From Vreelandella zhaodongensis (GTDB lineage Bacteria > Pseudomonadota > Gammaproteobacteria > Pseudomonadales > Halomonadaceae), in contig NZ_JACCDD010000008.1 in assembly GCF_013415115.1 (NCBI RefSeq), forward strand, positions 62,001 through 126,000: a stretch of 64,000 bases of DNA. The letters are read 5' to 3'. A program made the translations under genes and the position numbers. The notes under the pieces were generated by a model. The model saw nothing but the letters and a program-made list of their open reading frames with translations, ran no database searches and was not told the origin of the DNA. Below, piece after piece: positions 9,001 to 19,033 of the stretch (the stretch's first letter is position 1; every line of letters begins with the position of its first letter).

Positions 9001-11546
9001 GATGAGGCCTCCTGTGGGGTGGGTGTCCAAAGCCTTAAACGGTTGGCGTTGCTGACCACGGTGATGGATGACAATGACATCGCAATGCCGGCAATGATGG
9101 GCGACAGCAGCATGCCGGTGAAGGGATAAAGCACGCCTGCGGCAATTGGGATGCACAGTACGTTATAGCCAAAGGCCCCGACTAGGTTCTGTTTAATGTT
9201 GGTAAGCGTCGCTCGGCTGAGTTCAATGGCGGTGGCCACACCGTGTAGTGAGCCACGCATTAGGGTAATTCCGGCGCTCTCCATGGCGATATCGGTGCCC
9301 TGGCCGATGGCAAAGCCAACGTTGGCGCGCGCTAGTGCTGGGGCGTCGTTAATGCCATCACCCACCATGCCGACAACTTCTCCTGCCTGTTGGCGACGCT
9401 CAATTTCCGCGTGTTTGTCATCTGGCGTCATGCCTGCCTTAAACTCGCTAATGCCGATTTCCCGTGCCACCGCGGCGGCAGTGTGTTCATTGTCACCGGT
9501 GAGCATGACGACGGTTAATCCATTCTCTTGCAGGCGTTTCACCGCGGCAGCGGCGTCAGTACGCAACGGGTCGCTGATGCCGAAGAGTGCGACAAGCTCA
9601 CCATTGGCTGCCAAGTAAACCAGTGAGCGCGCTTTCGCTTCTAACTGGCGTACGCTCTCTCCTGCTGGGGTCAGATCCACGCCAGCATCTTCCAGTAGGC
9701 GGGCATTGCCCAGCAGCAGTATGTCGCCCGCTTGGGTGTTACCTTTTACGCCTCCGCCGGTAACGCTATCAAACGTATCCAGTGTTTCTGCCGGGGCGTT
9801 ATGCGCTTCGGCATAAGCTGTTAGTGCATTTGCTAACGGGTGTTCCGAGCGACTTTCCAGGGCGGCTACCCAGGCTAGCACCTGTGACGAATCGCCATGC
9901 AGAAAGGTGGCATCGGTGACCTGTGGTTTGCCTTCCGTTAGCGTGCCAGTTTTGTCCACCACCAGGGTGGTTAGTCGGCTGGCGGTCTGCAGCGCTTCGC
10001 CGCTTCTTACCAGCACGCCATGCTCGGCGGCCTTGCCAACCCCAATCATGGTAGAGATCGGCGTTGCCAGCCCTAATGCGCAAGGGCAGGCGATGATCAG
10101 TACCGTGGTGGTGGCGACCAGCATATGGATAGCGATTGGTTCGGGGCCAATGTTAAACCAAGCCAGGGCCGTCAAAACTGCCAATATCATCACGCTCGGT
10201 ACAAAAATGCCCGATACCTTGTCGGCCAGCTCCCCAATTGGGGGGCGAGAGTTCTGAGCGCTGGCGACTTGCTCGGTAATGCGCCCCAAGCGGGTGTCGC
10301 TGCCCACGCGGGTGGCGCGATAGACTAAGCTGCCTTTTCCGTTAACCGTGCCCGCGCTGACGTCATTATCAGCCGTTTTGTGAACGGGCAGTGGCTCACC
10401 GGTGAGCATGGATTCGTCGATATAGCTTTGACCGTCGAGTACGATGCCATCGACTGGCAGCCGCTCGCCGGGGCGTACACGGATGTGATCGTCTATCACT
10501 ACGTCATCAACGGGCAACTCCTGCTCTTGGCCGTGTCGAATCACGCGCGCCGTTTTCTCCTGTAGATCGAGAAGGCGCTTTAATGCGCTGCTGGTGCGGC
10601 CTCGAGCGCGGAGTTCAAGGGCGTTGCCTAACAGGATCAGCCCGATCACCATGGCCGATGCTTCAAAGTAGATGCCGTGGGCGACGTCAGGCAGCCAAGG
10701 GGCAAACAGTACGACCATCATTGAGTAAAGCCAGGCAGTGCCGGTGCCCATGGCTACGAGTGTGTCCATATTTGCTTGGTGGTGCTTAAACTGTTTCCAA
10801 GCGTTGGTGAAAAAGTGCCGCCCCGGAAATACCAGAATGGCCAGGGTGAGCAGGCCAATAACGAACCAAAAAATGCGCCCTATGCCGACGGGGTGCGGGT
10901 GATATACAAACATACTTAGCATCAGCGGAAGGGCGAGGGCTAGCGACAGGGCGCTGCCCTTGAGCCGCTTATGATAGGTGGCGGCCTCTCGTGCCTCGCG
11001 GGTTCGTTCGGCCTCGCGCATATCCACAATGGGCTCGGCGCGGTAGCCAGCCGCTGCTACGGCTTCGATGAGTACGTTACGCTCAACGTTGCCCGCCACC
11101 TGAGCGGTATGGGTGCCGAAATTCACCGAGGCGGTGGTAACGCCATGGGTATTGGCCAACGCCTTCTCGACGCTTTTTACGCAACCTGCGCAGGTCATGC
11201 CGCTAATCAGCAGCCTCTGTTGAGGCACGCTGGTGGAGGTCTCTTCTTCAATCGCTGTCTTGTCATTAGCTTTATCAGCAGTATGCGTAGTTTCGCTATC
11301 TGTAGGCGGTTGAGACTCGCTGATTAGATGACTGGGCGGGTAGCCTGCTTCGCGTAGCGTGCTGTTGAGAGGTTCATCCTCTAGCGTGCTGATGACTTCC
11401 AGACGCTTGTCAGCGGGAGTGCCCACGACGTGTGCGTTGGGGTCTACGGCTTGAATCGCTTCGCGCATGCGCTTCACGCAGCCCTGACAGTTCATGCCTG
11501 GCACGGTACGAATCAGCGTTTGTGGCTGCAGGGAGCGTGATTGCAT
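8997..11546 (-). CDS. copA: Copper-translocating P1B-type ATPase
   Basis: The product is 849 residues and exports Cu(I) from the cytoplasm using ATP. Two heavy-metal-associated domains come first, with GMNCQGC (about residues 17-23) and GMTCAGC (about 116-122). The membrane and catalytic region shows the phosphatase motif TGEPLP, the transmembrane metal site [11 protein letters not shown], the phosphorylation site DKTGTLTEG and the hinge [12 protein letters not shown] Ser/Thr/Glu-rich linker separates the two metal domains. ATG 11546 follows GGAG at 5-base spacing. The start lies inside the 3' end of the upstream MerR gene (34-base overlap), so both are transcribed together and copA should respond to metal through that regulator. 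Confidence 0.95.
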   Translation of the reverse strand: MQSRSLQPQTLIRTVPGMNCQGCVKRMREAIQAVDPNAHVVGTPADKRLEVISTLEDEPLNSTLREAGYPPSHLISESQPPTDSETTHTADKANDKTAIEEETSTSVPQQRLLISGMTCAGCVKSVEKALANTHGVTTASVNFGTHTAQVAGNVERNVLIEAVAAAGYRAEPIVDMREAERTREAREAATYHKRLKGSALSLALALPLMLSMFVYHPHPVGIGRIFWFVIGLLTLAILVFPGRHFFTNAWKQFKHHQANMDTLVAMGTGTAWLYSMMVVLFAPWLPDVAHGIYFEASAMVIGLILLGNALELRARGRTSSALKRLLDLQEKTARVIRHGQEQELPVDDVVIDDHIRVRPGERLPVDGIVLDGQSYIDESMLTGEPLPVHKTADNDVSAGTVNGKGSLVYRATRVGSDTRLGRITEQVASAQNSRPPIGELADKVSGIFVPSVMILAVLTALAWFNIGPEPIAIHMLVATTTVLIIACPCALGLATPISTMIGVGKAAEHGVLVRSGEALQTASRLTTLVVDKTGTLTEGKPQVTDATFLHGDSSQVLAWVAALESRSEHPLANALTAYAEAHNAPAETLDTFDSVTGGGVKGNTQAGDILLLGNARLLEDAGVDLTPAGESVRQLEAKARSLVYLAANGELVALFGISDPLRTDAAAAVKRLQENGLTVVMLTGDNEHTAAAVAREIGISEFKAGMTPDDKHAEIERRQQAGEVVGMVGDGINDAPALARANVGFAIGQGTDIAMESAGITLMRGSLHGVATAIELSRATLTNIKQNLVGAFGYNVLCIPIAAGVLYPFTGMLLSPIIAGIAMSLSSITVVSNANRLRLWTPTPQEASS

Positions 11547-11971
11547 GGGGTCTCCTCGGGAAAGCTTTCAATTAACCGGCACAGGCTATGGCCGTCTGGT
11601 GTACCGTCAGGCATGTCCTGCCAGCTTTCTAATGCCTGCTCCATTCGGTGGGCCAGCGCTTCAAGCTCGGCGATGCGTGCATGGATCTGTGGCAGTCGAT
11701 TGATGAGAAGGTCGCGCACCAGGGGGCAAGGGGAGTCCCCTTGATCGGCGTGGGCCAGGATGTCGCGAATTTCCGCTACGCTAAAGCCAAGCTTGCGCGC
11801 ACGTTGGATAAAGTGCAGGCGTTCAAGGTCGGTGGTCGAAAACAGTTGGTACCCGTTGTCAGGGTGTCGCGTGGGGGCAAGTAATCCTTCACGGGTGTAA
11901 TGCCGAACAGTTTCAGCCGTTACACTGCCATGTCTGGCAAGCTCACTTACTTTCATTGCATCTAACGCCAT
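11513..11971 (-). CDS. MerR-family metal-responsive regulator (CueR-like)
   Basis: The product is 152 residues from ATG 11971 (GAGGA just upstream). An in-frame TTG at 12001 with AAGG upstream would add 10 residues. The N-terminus has the MerR winged helix ([26 protein letters not shown]) and the core [24 protein letters not shown], shown here only in part for recognition. A dimerisation helix follows. Cysteines lie in GDSPCPL and in the C-terminal tail [11 protein letters not shown], consistent with a metal-binding loop. The tail is encoded where the gene overlaps the start of copA. A perfect operator lies just upstream (12019-12050). Copper is the likely signal given the neighbour; Cd/Pb/Zn-type specificity is not excluded. 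Confidence 0.85.
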   Translation of the reverse strand: MALDAMKVSELARHGSVTAETVRHYTREGLLAPTRHPDNGYQLFSTTDLERLHFIQRARKLGFSVAEIRDILAHADQGDSPCPLVRDLLINRLPQIHARIAELEALAHRMEQALESWQDMPDGTPDGHSLCRLIESFPEETPCNHAPCSHKR

Positions 11972-12018
11972 AGCGTCCTCGTTAGGATGGTTATCTTGCA
12001 ATGGTTACCTTGCTAGTC

Positions 12019-12050
12019 AGTGTAAAACCTATGGGTAACCCATAGGTCAA
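12019..12050 (-). promoter_or_regulatory. MerR-type promoter/operator for the regulator-copA operon
   Basis: Reading the minus strand, a -35 element TTGACC (12050-12045) and a -10 element TACACT (12024-12019) are separated by 20 bases, the overlong spacer that MerR-family activators act upon. Within the spacer and the edge of the -35 sits a perfect palindrome at 12027-12047, with 10-base arms ACCTATGGGT and ACCCATAGGT around a single central A. The ACCT...AGGT borders match known CueR/MerR operators. Transcription would start near 12012, a few tens of bases before the regulator's ATG. Confidence 0.85.
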
Positions 12051-12244
12051 GCGGCATTGGAGTACTCAGTCAAAATGACTAAAACACTGATTTAAAACGG
12101 CCGTGCGACTAATGTATAAGCGAAAATCAAAATAAAACGCTCGTTTGCCCTTGATCCCAAGCGGTCATTGGGCGAAAACTGGGATGTTAGAATAAAGAAG
12201 GTGGATGGAAATATTCATCGGATCATTGGGAAGAGAGGCCCACT

Positions 12245-13591
12245 ATGCATAATAACTTTAAAAAGCTCACCTTGGCGGCCGCAGTAGCATCAGTGGCTTT
12301 TGCTAGTCACGCGCACGCAGGCGGATATCAAATCAACGAGCAGAGCGTCAGTGGTCAGGGGTATGGCCATGCGGGACGTAGTTCTAACGTAAACGATGCA
12401 ACGATTGTTTATGGTAACCCTGCGGGTATGTCGTTTCTTGACCGAGCTCAAATCACGGCCGGTGGAACGTATCTTAATGTAAATAGTTCTATCTCGAACG
12501 TTCAGGCATCTCAGAGCAGCCCCGCTATTGCGCAGGCCACCGGCGGTGCAACGGATACACTACCTGTGTCGGGTTCTAACGATGGTGATATGGTTCCAGG
12601 CACACTGATTCCTTTTGCTTTTTACGCGCACCCAGTGAATGAACAGCTGGCGTTCGGTTTCGGGGTTTATGCTCCCTTCGGGTCGAAAACCGAATATGAA
12701 GATGGCTTCCAGGGGCGTAATCAGGGTAATTACACTGAAGTCCGAGTGTTAACAGCCCAGCCGACGGTCTCCTATCGCTTTAACGAGCAGTGGGGTGTCG
12801 GTGTGGGGTTAACATATAACCGTGTCGATGGTGAGCTACGGCGCCAAGTCCCAGTGGCAACGCCAGCGGGACTTTCTGAGGTTGATTCACGGGTTGAGGG
12901 TGATGATGAAGCTTGGGGCTATAACCTAGGGGTGATGTATCGGCCGCTGCCAGGAACGACGCTGGGTCTAACCTATCGTTCAAAAGTAGATTTCAATCTG
13001 GAAGGTAGCTTTACAGCAAGCTCTCCGGTGTTAGATCAGTTGGGTATCGGAACGGTAACGGATACAGCTGCGCTGGATTTAACAACGCCCGAAACAGTTA
13101 ACTTCTCGGTTACTCAGCAAATGAGCGACAACCTTAAGTTGATGTTTGGTGCTTCTTGGGCACGCTGGAGCCGCTTTGACCAGATTTTGGTCACCGGTAC
13201 TGAGCGTGGTGAGATTACCAACGAACAGCAGAACTACTCGAACGCTTGGGCGTTTTCGAGTGGTGGTGAGTACCAGTTAACGCCTGCTTTGGCACTGCGC
13301 GCTGGGGTAACGCTGGACTTTACGCCGACGCAGGATGCCACCCGTAGCGTACGTATTCCCTCTGACGACCGTCGCATTTTCTCGATTGGTGCAGGCTGGA
13401 GTCCTACGCCTGACCTGACGCTGGACGTTGCCTACTCGTACCTTACCGAGCGTAGCACCCAGGTTGATCAGAGCAAAACCGACAGCTTTACTGTTGCCGG
13501 CCAGCAAACGCCGCCGATTACCTCTAACTACTCCGCAGACTATAAAAACGAAGCCCATGGTTTCGGTGCTCAGCTTACCTATCGTTTCTGA
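12245..13591 (+). CDS. FadL-family outer membrane transport protein
   Basis: The product is 448 residues. A signal peptide ends at SHAHA, and the mature chain begins GGYQINEQSVSGQGYGHAGRS, the N-terminal plug typical of FadL (only the GGYQINEQSV part is diagnostic). NVNDATIVYGNPAGMS is another family hallmark. The remainder alternates as a 14-strand beta barrel and ends in an aromatic residue, LTYRF, as required by the BAM complex. FadL proteins pass long-chain fatty acids or other hydrophobic molecules across the outer membrane. The gene is transcribed divergently from the copper operon and closed by a strong terminator. Confidence 0.9.
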   Translation: MHNNFKKLTLAAAVASVAFASHAHAGGYQINEQSVSGQGYGHAGRSSNVNDATIVYGNPAGMSFLDRAQITAGGTYLNVNSSISNVQASQSSPAIAQATGGATDTLPVSGSNDGDMVPGTLIPFAFYAHPVNEQLAFGFGVYAPFGSKTEYEDGFQGRNQGNYTEVRVLTAQPTVSYRFNEQWGVGVGLTYNRVDGELRRQVPVATPAGLSEVDSRVEGDDEAWGYNLGVMYRPLPGTTLGLTYRSKVDFNLEGSFTASSPVLDQLGIGTVTDTAALDLTTPETVNFSVTQQMSDNLKLMFGASWARWSRFDQILVTGTERGEITNEQQNYSNAWAFSSGGEYQLTPALALRAGVTLDFTPTQDATRSVRIPSDDRRIFSIGAGWSPTPDLTLDVAYSYLTERSTQVDQSKTDSFTVAGQQTPPITSNYSADYKNEAHGFGAQLTYRF

Positions 13592-13624
13592 TGATAAGCT
13601 GTCTGCTTTAATCGTTTTACCTAT

Positions 13625-13649
13625 AAACCCGGCTTACGCCGGGTTTTTT
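13625..13649 (+). terminator. Rho-independent terminator after the FadL-type gene
   Basis: AAACCCGGC (13625-13633) pairs perfectly with GCCGGGTTT (13638-13646) around a TTAC loop, followed by further T residues. It sits 33 bases after the porin stop. The A-run on the other strand could let it also stop the convergent opp transcript. Confidence 0.85.
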
Positions 13650-13677
13650 CGTTCAATGTCAATACCCACAGGGTTGC

Positions 13678-13698
13678 AGCTACTAGCTACTAGCTACT
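13678..13698. repeat. Three tandem AGCTACT heptamers
   Basis: The heptamer AGCTACT occurs three times head to tail between the porin terminator and the oppDF stop. It is noncoding and short; probably a slippage product with no evident function. Confidence 0.7.
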
Positions 13699-13715
13699 GG
13701 TTAGTAGGTGAGCAG

Positions 13716-15326
13716 CTATGCGGTGCTTTCCAGGAAGGCGGCGCGCATCAGTTCGCGGGTATAGGTTTGACGAGGAGCGTTGAATAGCGAGGCAGTATCA
13801 CGTTGCTCGACGATTTCACCTTGCCGCATCACAATCACTTCATCAGCGAGCGCACGCACGACGGCGAGGTCATGGCTAATGAACAGGTAAGTCAGCCCGT
13901 GACGTTGTTGCAAGTCACGTAGTAGCTGAATGACGGTCATTTGAACCGAGCGGTCTAGAGCAGAGGTGGGTTCGTCAAGCAGCAGGAACTCGGGTTTGAC
14001 GACCAGAGCTCGGGCGATTGCAATCCTTTGGCGCTGTCCACCCGAGAACTCATGTGGGTAACGGTGTCGGTGGGCAGGGTCTAGAGCGACTTCCTCCAGG
14101 GCTTGGATAACGAGGGTATCGCGTTCGGCTCGGCGTAACAGCGGTTGGTGAACACGTAATCCTTCGCCAATAACGTCACCTACGGTCATACGGGGTGAAA
14201 GCGAGCCAAAGGGGTCTTGGAAAACCACCTGCATACGCGACCTTAGCGGCCGCATTCCAGCGCGGTCAAGGCGAGCTACGTCGATGTCATCGAAGCAGAT
14301 ATCGCCGCTACTTTTCACCAGCCGAAGAAGCGCACGGCCTAACGTAGTTTTTCCTGAACCCGATTCGCCAACAATGCCTAGGGTTTGCCCTCGCCGCAGT
14401 GTTAGGTCGATATTTTTCACTGCTTCGAAATAGCGGTTGGGGCCAAAAAGGCGCTTTTTGATAGGAAAGCGAACATGAATGTTTTGCGCTTTCAGAAGCA
14501 CGGGGGCTGAGTTTGGGACAGCTTCTTTTCGGCCGCTTGGATTGGCGGCGATAAGCATCTGGGTGTAAGAGTGCTGGGGCGATTGAAATAGCGTGTCAGT
14601 TTTTCCCGCTTCTACTATTTTGCCTTGCTGCATCACGCAAACGCTATCTGCTAAATGTCTGACAACACCAAGGTCGTGGGTGATGAACAGAATAGCCATG
14701 CCGTAGCGAGCTTGAAGGTCTTTAAGGAGCGCAAGAATCTGTGCCTGCACAGTGACATCAAGGGCGGTGGTCGGTTCGTCGGCAATCAGCAGTTTGGGCT
14801 CGCAGGCCAGTGCCATGGCAATCATCACCCGCTGGCGCTGGCCTCCTGACAGCTCATGGGGATAGCTATCGATGCGGCGCTCCGGCTCCGGAATGCCTAC
14901 CTGTGCGAGGAGTTCAAGTACCCGCTGGTGAGAGCTTCTCCCCCGCAAGGCTGTGTGTTTATGCAGCACTTCACGGATTTGCCTCCCAATTCGGTGCATT
15001 GGGTTGAGCGATGTCATGGGCTCTTGGAAGATCATCGAGATCTCATTGCCACGGATGGCCCGCAGGCGCTGGCGGCTGACCGATAGCAAGTCTTCATCGC
15101 CAGCGCCACCATGCCAGCGAATACAGCCTGAGGCGCGCGCCAATTCGGGCAGCAGCCCCATGGCGGCGGTTGATGTGATCGACTTGCCGGAGCCAGATTC
15201 ACCGACTAAAGCAAGTGTCTCACCCTGATAAATGGTAAAGCTAACGTCGTTGACGGCGGTAACGGTACCATCGGGGAGGTCGAAGTCGACTCGTAAACGG
15301 TCAAACTCCAGTAGTGGTTGGGACAT
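13716..15326 (-). CDS. Oligopeptide ABC transporter, fused ATP-binding protein (OppD-OppF type)
   Basis: The product is 536 residues containing two complete ABC ATPase domains in one chain. The first has Walker A GESGSGKS, signature LSGGQRQRV and Walker [13 protein letters not shown]. The second has [17 protein letters not shown] and [12 protein letters not shown]. coli OppD and OppF are separate proteins; fused forms occur in YejF/GsiA-type systems. ATG 15326 has GGAGG five bases upstream; the longer frame to 15374 would overlap oppC. It energises peptide uptake with the OppB/OppC permeases encoded upstream. Confidence 0.92.
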   Translation of the reverse strand: MSQPLLEFDRLRVDFDLPDGTVTAVNDVSFTIYQGETLALVGESGSGKSITSTAAMGLLPELARASGCIRWHGGAGDEDLLSVSRQRLRAIRGNEISMIFQEPMTSLNPMHRIGRQIREVLHKHTALRGRSSHQRVLELLAQVGIPEPERRIDSYPHELSGGQRQRVMIAMALACEPKLLIADEPTTALDVTVQAQILALLKDLQARYGMAILFITHDLGVVRHLADSVCVMQQGKIVEAGKTDTLFQSPQHSYTQMLIAANPSGRKEAVPNSAPVLLKAQNIHVRFPIKKRLFGPNRYFEAVKNIDLTLRRGQTLGIVGESGSGKTTLGRALLRLVKSSGDICFDDIDVARLDRAGMRPLRSRMQVVFQDPFGSLSPRMTVGDVIGEGLRVHQPLLRRAERDTLVIQALEEVALDPAHRHRYPHEFSGGQRQRIAIARALVVKPEFLLLDEPTSALDRSVQMTVIQLLRDLQQRHGLTYLFISHDLAVVRALADEVIVMRQGEIVEQRDTASLFNAPRQTYTRELMRAAFLESTA

Positions 15327-15345
15327 GAAGCCTCCGTGCATTTTC

Positions 15346-16230
15346 CTAACGCGTCTTAGGGTCCAGGGCGTCACGCAGACCGTCCCCTAGAAAGTTTAAG
15401 CACAACAGTGTGATAGCGAGAAACGCAGAGGGCACAATAAGCATCCACGGGGCCGTTTCCATCATGTCTTTGCCTTCGCTAATCAGCACACCCCAGCTGG
15501 TCAACGGTTCTTGAACGCCTAGCCCCAGAAAAGAGAGAAAGCTTTCCAGCAAAATGACCTTGGGCACCGTTAGGGTGACATAGATGATCACCGGTCCGAT
15601 GGCATTGGGAATCAGATGGCGCGTGACGATTTTGAAGCTACTTACGCCTAATGCATGGGCAGCTTCAACAAACTCACGGCGCTTTAAGGCGAGCACTTGT
15701 CCGCGCACTATGCGCGACATGTCGAGCCACTCAACGGCACCAATAGCCGCGTAGATCAGCAGTATATTGCGCCCAAACACCACCATCAGCAGGATTACCA
15801 TAAACATAAATGGCAGTGAGTACATGATGTCGACAAACCGCATCATTAGGTTGTCGACGCGACCGCCGAAGTAGCCCGCAATCGCTCCGTAAAGCACACC
15901 GATCACCAGGGATACAAGGGTGGCAACCAAAGCGACGGAGAGTGAAATTTGCCCCCCATAGAAAACGCGAGTCAGGAGGTCACGACCATTAGAGTCAGTG
16001 CCTGCGTAGTGGCCGCTTTCTATGCTGGGTGGCGCCAAAAAAGCGTTCCAATCGACTTCGTCCAATGCCCAAGGCGTTAGCCAGGGGCCCACGAAGCAGA
16101 CTAAGGAAATGACGGCGAGGAGCACGAGGCTGACTGTCGCTGCACCGTTTTGGCGAAGCCGTCGCCAAGCATCACGCGCTAGACTGTTGCCGACGGCGGG
16201 AGCTGTCAGTGTTGTGTTATTCATTATCAT
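15346..16230 (-). CDS. oppC: Oligopeptide ABC transporter permease OppC
   Basis: The product is 294 residues with about six membrane segments. A periplasmic section with AGTDSNGRDLLTRV matches OppC closely. The cytoplasmic EAA loop EAAHALGVSSFKIVTRHLIPN contacts the ATPase, and the chain ends NFLGDGLRDALDPKTR like E. coli OppC. Two Met codons (16230, 16224) are possible starts; the first overlaps the oppB stop by 14 bases. Confidence 0.92.
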   Translation of the reverse strand: MIMNNTTLTAPAVGNSLARDAWRRLRQNGAATVSLVLLAVISLVCFVGPWLTPWALDEVDWNAFLAPPSIESGHYAGTDSNGRDLLTRVFYGGQISLSVALVATLVSLVIGVLYGAIAGYFGGRVDNLMMRFVDIMYSLPFMFMVILLMVVFGRNILLIYAAIGAVEWLDMSRIVRGQVLALKRREFVEAAHALGVSSFKIVTRHLIPNAIGPVIIYVTLTVPKVILLESFLSFLGLGVQEPLTSWGVLISEGKDMMETAPWMLIVPSAFLAITLLCLNFLGDGLRDALDPKTR

Positions 16231-17146
16231 AGCGAATCTGCGGATCCAGGGCCGAGTAGAGTAAGTCGACGATTAGGTTAAAAAGCACAATCAGGCCCCC
16301 ATAAAAAACCACGGTGCCCATCACCAAGGTGTAGTCACGATTGAGCGCAGCTTGGACAAAGTAGCGTCCAATGCCAGGAATGCCGAAGATCTGCTCAATC
16401 ACCACCGAACCGGTAATGATGCCGGCAATGGCGGGCCCTAAATAGGAGATCACGGGGAGCATTGCCGGACGCAGGGCGTGACGAAAGATCACCTCGCTCT
16501 CACTGAGCCCCTTGGCACGGGCTGTGCGGATGAAATGGCTGCCCAGCACTTCGATCATGCTGGCGCGCATCATCCGTGCGATGTAAGCAATCTGCTGAAT
16601 TGAGAGCGCCACAACGGGAAGAACCAGGTTTTTCCAGTGACCATCATTCCAGCCGCCGACCGGTAACCAGGCTAGAAATACACCGAACACCAGCGCCAAC
16701 ATGGGAGCAATGACAAAGTTGGGGATAGCGACGCCGGCCAGCGCTGTGCCCATCACCATATAGTCAACGGATGAGTTGCGCTTTAGCGCCGCGATAACAC
16801 CCAAAGGAATGCCTATTAGGAGCGCCAGGCTAATTGCCCATAGGCCTAGCTCAAGGCTAACAGGAAACCCTTGGGCAACTAGCTCGGTGACCGAGAAGTC
16901 TTTGTATTTAAATGAGGGGCCAAGGTCTCCTTGCAGTAGGTTTCCCATGTAGGTGAAATACTGCTCCCAGACGGGTTTGTCCAGGCCATATGAGGCCATC
17001 AGGTTGGCTTCTATTTCCGGGGGAAGCTGGCGCTCGCCGTCGAAAGGGCCACCTGGAGCCAGATGCATTAAAAAGAAAGAGAGGGTGATCACGACCCACA
17101 GGGTAGGGATCGCCTGAAGTATGCGTTTTAGGGTATAGCTGAGCAT
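16217..17146 (-). CDS. oppB: Oligopeptide ABC transporter permease OppB
   Basis: The product is 309 residues. The N-terminus MLSYTLKRILQAIPTLWVV and the block LAPGGPFDGERQLPPE are very close to E. coli OppB, as are GPSFKYKDFSV and the EAA-type loop with IRTARAKGLSE. It forms half of the membrane channel with OppC. ATG 17146 has GAGG seven bases upstream; the frame extends 8 codons further without support. Confidence 0.92.
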   Translation of the reverse strand: MLSYTLKRILQAIPTLWVVITLSFFLMHLAPGGPFDGERQLPPEIEANLMASYGLDKPVWEQYFTYMGNLLQGDLGPSFKYKDFSVTELVAQGFPVSLELGLWAISLALLIGIPLGVIAALKRNSSVDYMVMGTALAGVAIPNFVIAPMLALVFGVFLAWLPVGGWNDGHWKNLVLPVVALSIQQIAYIARMMRASMIEVLGSHFIRTARAKGLSESEVIFRHALRPAMLPVISYLGPAIAGIITGSVVIEQIFGIPGIGRYFVQAALNRDYTLVMGTVVFYGGLIVLFNLIVDLLYSALDPQIRYDNE

Positions 17147-17229
17147 GATTGGGCCTCGCTCCTCGGGCACGCAGCCCGAGGAAGTAACGGCATTAAGTCG
17201 TGGTTAATAAAGCGCCGATTAGAAGGGAA

Positions 17230-18810
17230 TTAGTGGTCGAAGCGAATCCAGCGTGAGCGATGGATATCTTCAATCGTGCTTTCCCAGCCGACTAGGTCGG
17301 GGCTGACTAGGTTGCGCGATACGTAGTAGTAGATGGGCAGCGTTGCACTGTCCTCTAAAGCAATAGCCTCCGCTTCGGCCATCAGTTCAGCGCGAGCATC
17401 CATGTCCTGGGTATTGGCGGCTTCATTCATCAAAGTATCAAATTCGGGCGAGCTGTAAGCGCCGTAGTTATTCGATACATCGCTTTCCAATAAGCTCAAA
17501 AAGTTTTGGGCGTCGTTATAGTCGCCGATCCAGCCTGCCCGAGCGACGTCAAAGTCTCCCTGGCGGATGTCAGAGTAATGAACCGCAACCTCTGCGTTGT
17601 AGAGATCCACCTCTACGCCGAGTGGCTTCCACATGGCAGCAATGGCGATGGCCACTTTGCGGTGATCTTCGCTAGTGTTATAGCGCAGCATGAGTTCTAA
17701 CGGGTTATCGGGACCGTAGCCTGCCTCTTGAAGCAGTTCATGTGCTCGCTGTAGACGCTCCTCCTGGGAAAGCTCGGTAAAGCTGGCAGTCGGTGCTGAA
17801 TAGTGGTTAACGCTTGGTGGAACGAAGCTGTAAGCAGGTTGCTCGCCGGTGCCCAGAATTTGATCGGTAATGACGTCGCGACGAACCGCTAGACTGAGGG
17901 CTTCTCGGACGCGTGGGTCAGCCGTTGCATGTCCATCACGGGCATTAAACGCGTAGTAATAGATGCCGAGATAGGGAGCGACCTGAACAGCCTCTGGGAG
18001 GTTATCCATCAGCCAGTCATACTGATGGGTAGGGAAGTCCCGGGCAATATGGATCTCACCCGCTCGAAAGCGGTTTAATGCCGTGTTGCGTTCTTCGATT
18101 GGAAAATAGACAACTTCGTCCAGCGCTACGTTATCAGCGTCGTGGAAGTAGGGGTTACGCGTTGCAGTGATGCGCGTTTGCGACTGCCACTCTTGTAGCT
18201 GGAAAGCACCGTTGGACACCATGTTAATGGGGCGAGACCACTCGTTTCCGTATGTCTCGACTACATGACTAGGGACTGGGTAAGCGGTGTAGTGAGAAAG
18301 TTGGTCTAAGAAGTAAGGCGTTGAGCGCTCAAGGGTTACCTGTAGGGTCTTGGTGTCTAAGGCCTCTACCCCCAGTGTGCTGACATCGGCCTCACCGCCA
18401 TAGACGTCAGCGGCGTTTTTAATTGGGTAAAGCAGATAAGCATAATCAGCTGCGGTGGCCGGCGTTAAAATACGCTGAAAGGCGAAAACAAAGTCATTAG
18501 CGGTGACTGGTTTACCGTCAGACCACTTAGCGTCATCTCTCAGTGTGAAGGTGTACACCGTGCCGTCATCGGAGATTTCCCACGACTCTGCAACACCGGG
18601 AATGCGTGTGCCGTCGGCCGCTTCAGTCACAAGTCCTTCAAAAAGATCGCCGACAACGTCATTTTCCCAAGTGCCACTAATTTTATGTGGATCAAGAGAG
18701 GCTGGCTCGCCCATGATGGCGATGCGGAGTGTATCCGCCTGAAGAGGGGCAGTAATGCCAACGGTCAACGCCAGTGCCATCGGGATGGCGAGAGTGCGGG
18801 AACTTTGCAT
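17230..18810 (-). CDS. oppA: Periplasmic oligopeptide-binding protein (OppA-like)
   Basis: The product is 526 residues with a signal peptide ending near APLQA. The mature start DTLRIAIMGEPASLDPHKISG, of which GEPASLDPH is the key part, is typical of SBP family 5. Later blocks include AESWEISDDGTVYTFTLRDD-type sequence, DFVFAFQRILTP and YNAEVAVHYSDIRQGDFDVA. It delivers peptides to OppBC. ATG 18810 has GGAG eight bases upstream. As first gene of the operon and separated by 83 bases from oppB, it is probably made in excess. Confidence 0.92.
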   Translation of the reverse strand: MQSSRTLAIPMALALTVGITAPLQADTLRIAIMGEPASLDPHKISGTWENDVVGDLFEGLVTEAADGTRIPGVAESWEISDDGTVYTFTLRDDAKWSDGKPVTANDFVFAFQRILTPATAADYAYLLYPIKNAADVYGGEADVSTLGVEALDTKTLQVTLERSTPYFLDQLSHYTAYPVPSHVVETYGNEWSRPINMVSNGAFQLQEWQSQTRITATRNPYFHDADNVALDEVVYFPIEERNTALNRFRAGEIHIARDFPTHQYDWLMDNLPEAVQVAPYLGIYYYAFNARDGHATADPRVREALSLAVRRDVITDQILGTGEQPAYSFVPPSVNHYSAPTASFTELSQEERLQRAHELLQEAGYGPDNPLELMLRYNTSEDHRKVAIAIAAMWKPLGVEVDLYNAEVAVHYSDIRQGDFDVARAGWIGDYNDAQNFLSLLESDVSNNYGAYSSPEFDTLMNEAANTQDMDARAELMAEAEAIALEDSATLPIYYYVSRNLVSPDLVGWESTIEDIHRSRWIRFDH

Positions 18811-19033
18811 GTAAATGACTCCATTATTATTTTCATGCTGTTATTTGCGACTCACAACTATTACTTAGGTGAGAGCCTCCTAATTAAGTACTAGCATTGA
18901 GAGAAAGAGAGCGTCCATCAGAAATTACGCATGCAGCTATACGGGGTTTCGATAGCGCCGTTGTTGATGGCTGTTAGCGGCCAATTTCGCTACACTGTGC
19001 GACTTTTCCACCGCAAAGTTAGCCGAGACGTCC

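Noticed and set aside
12068-12080. AGTCA-AAA-TGACT dyad as an operator for the FadL-type gene
   Set aside because: Only five-base arms; likely chance without comparative support.
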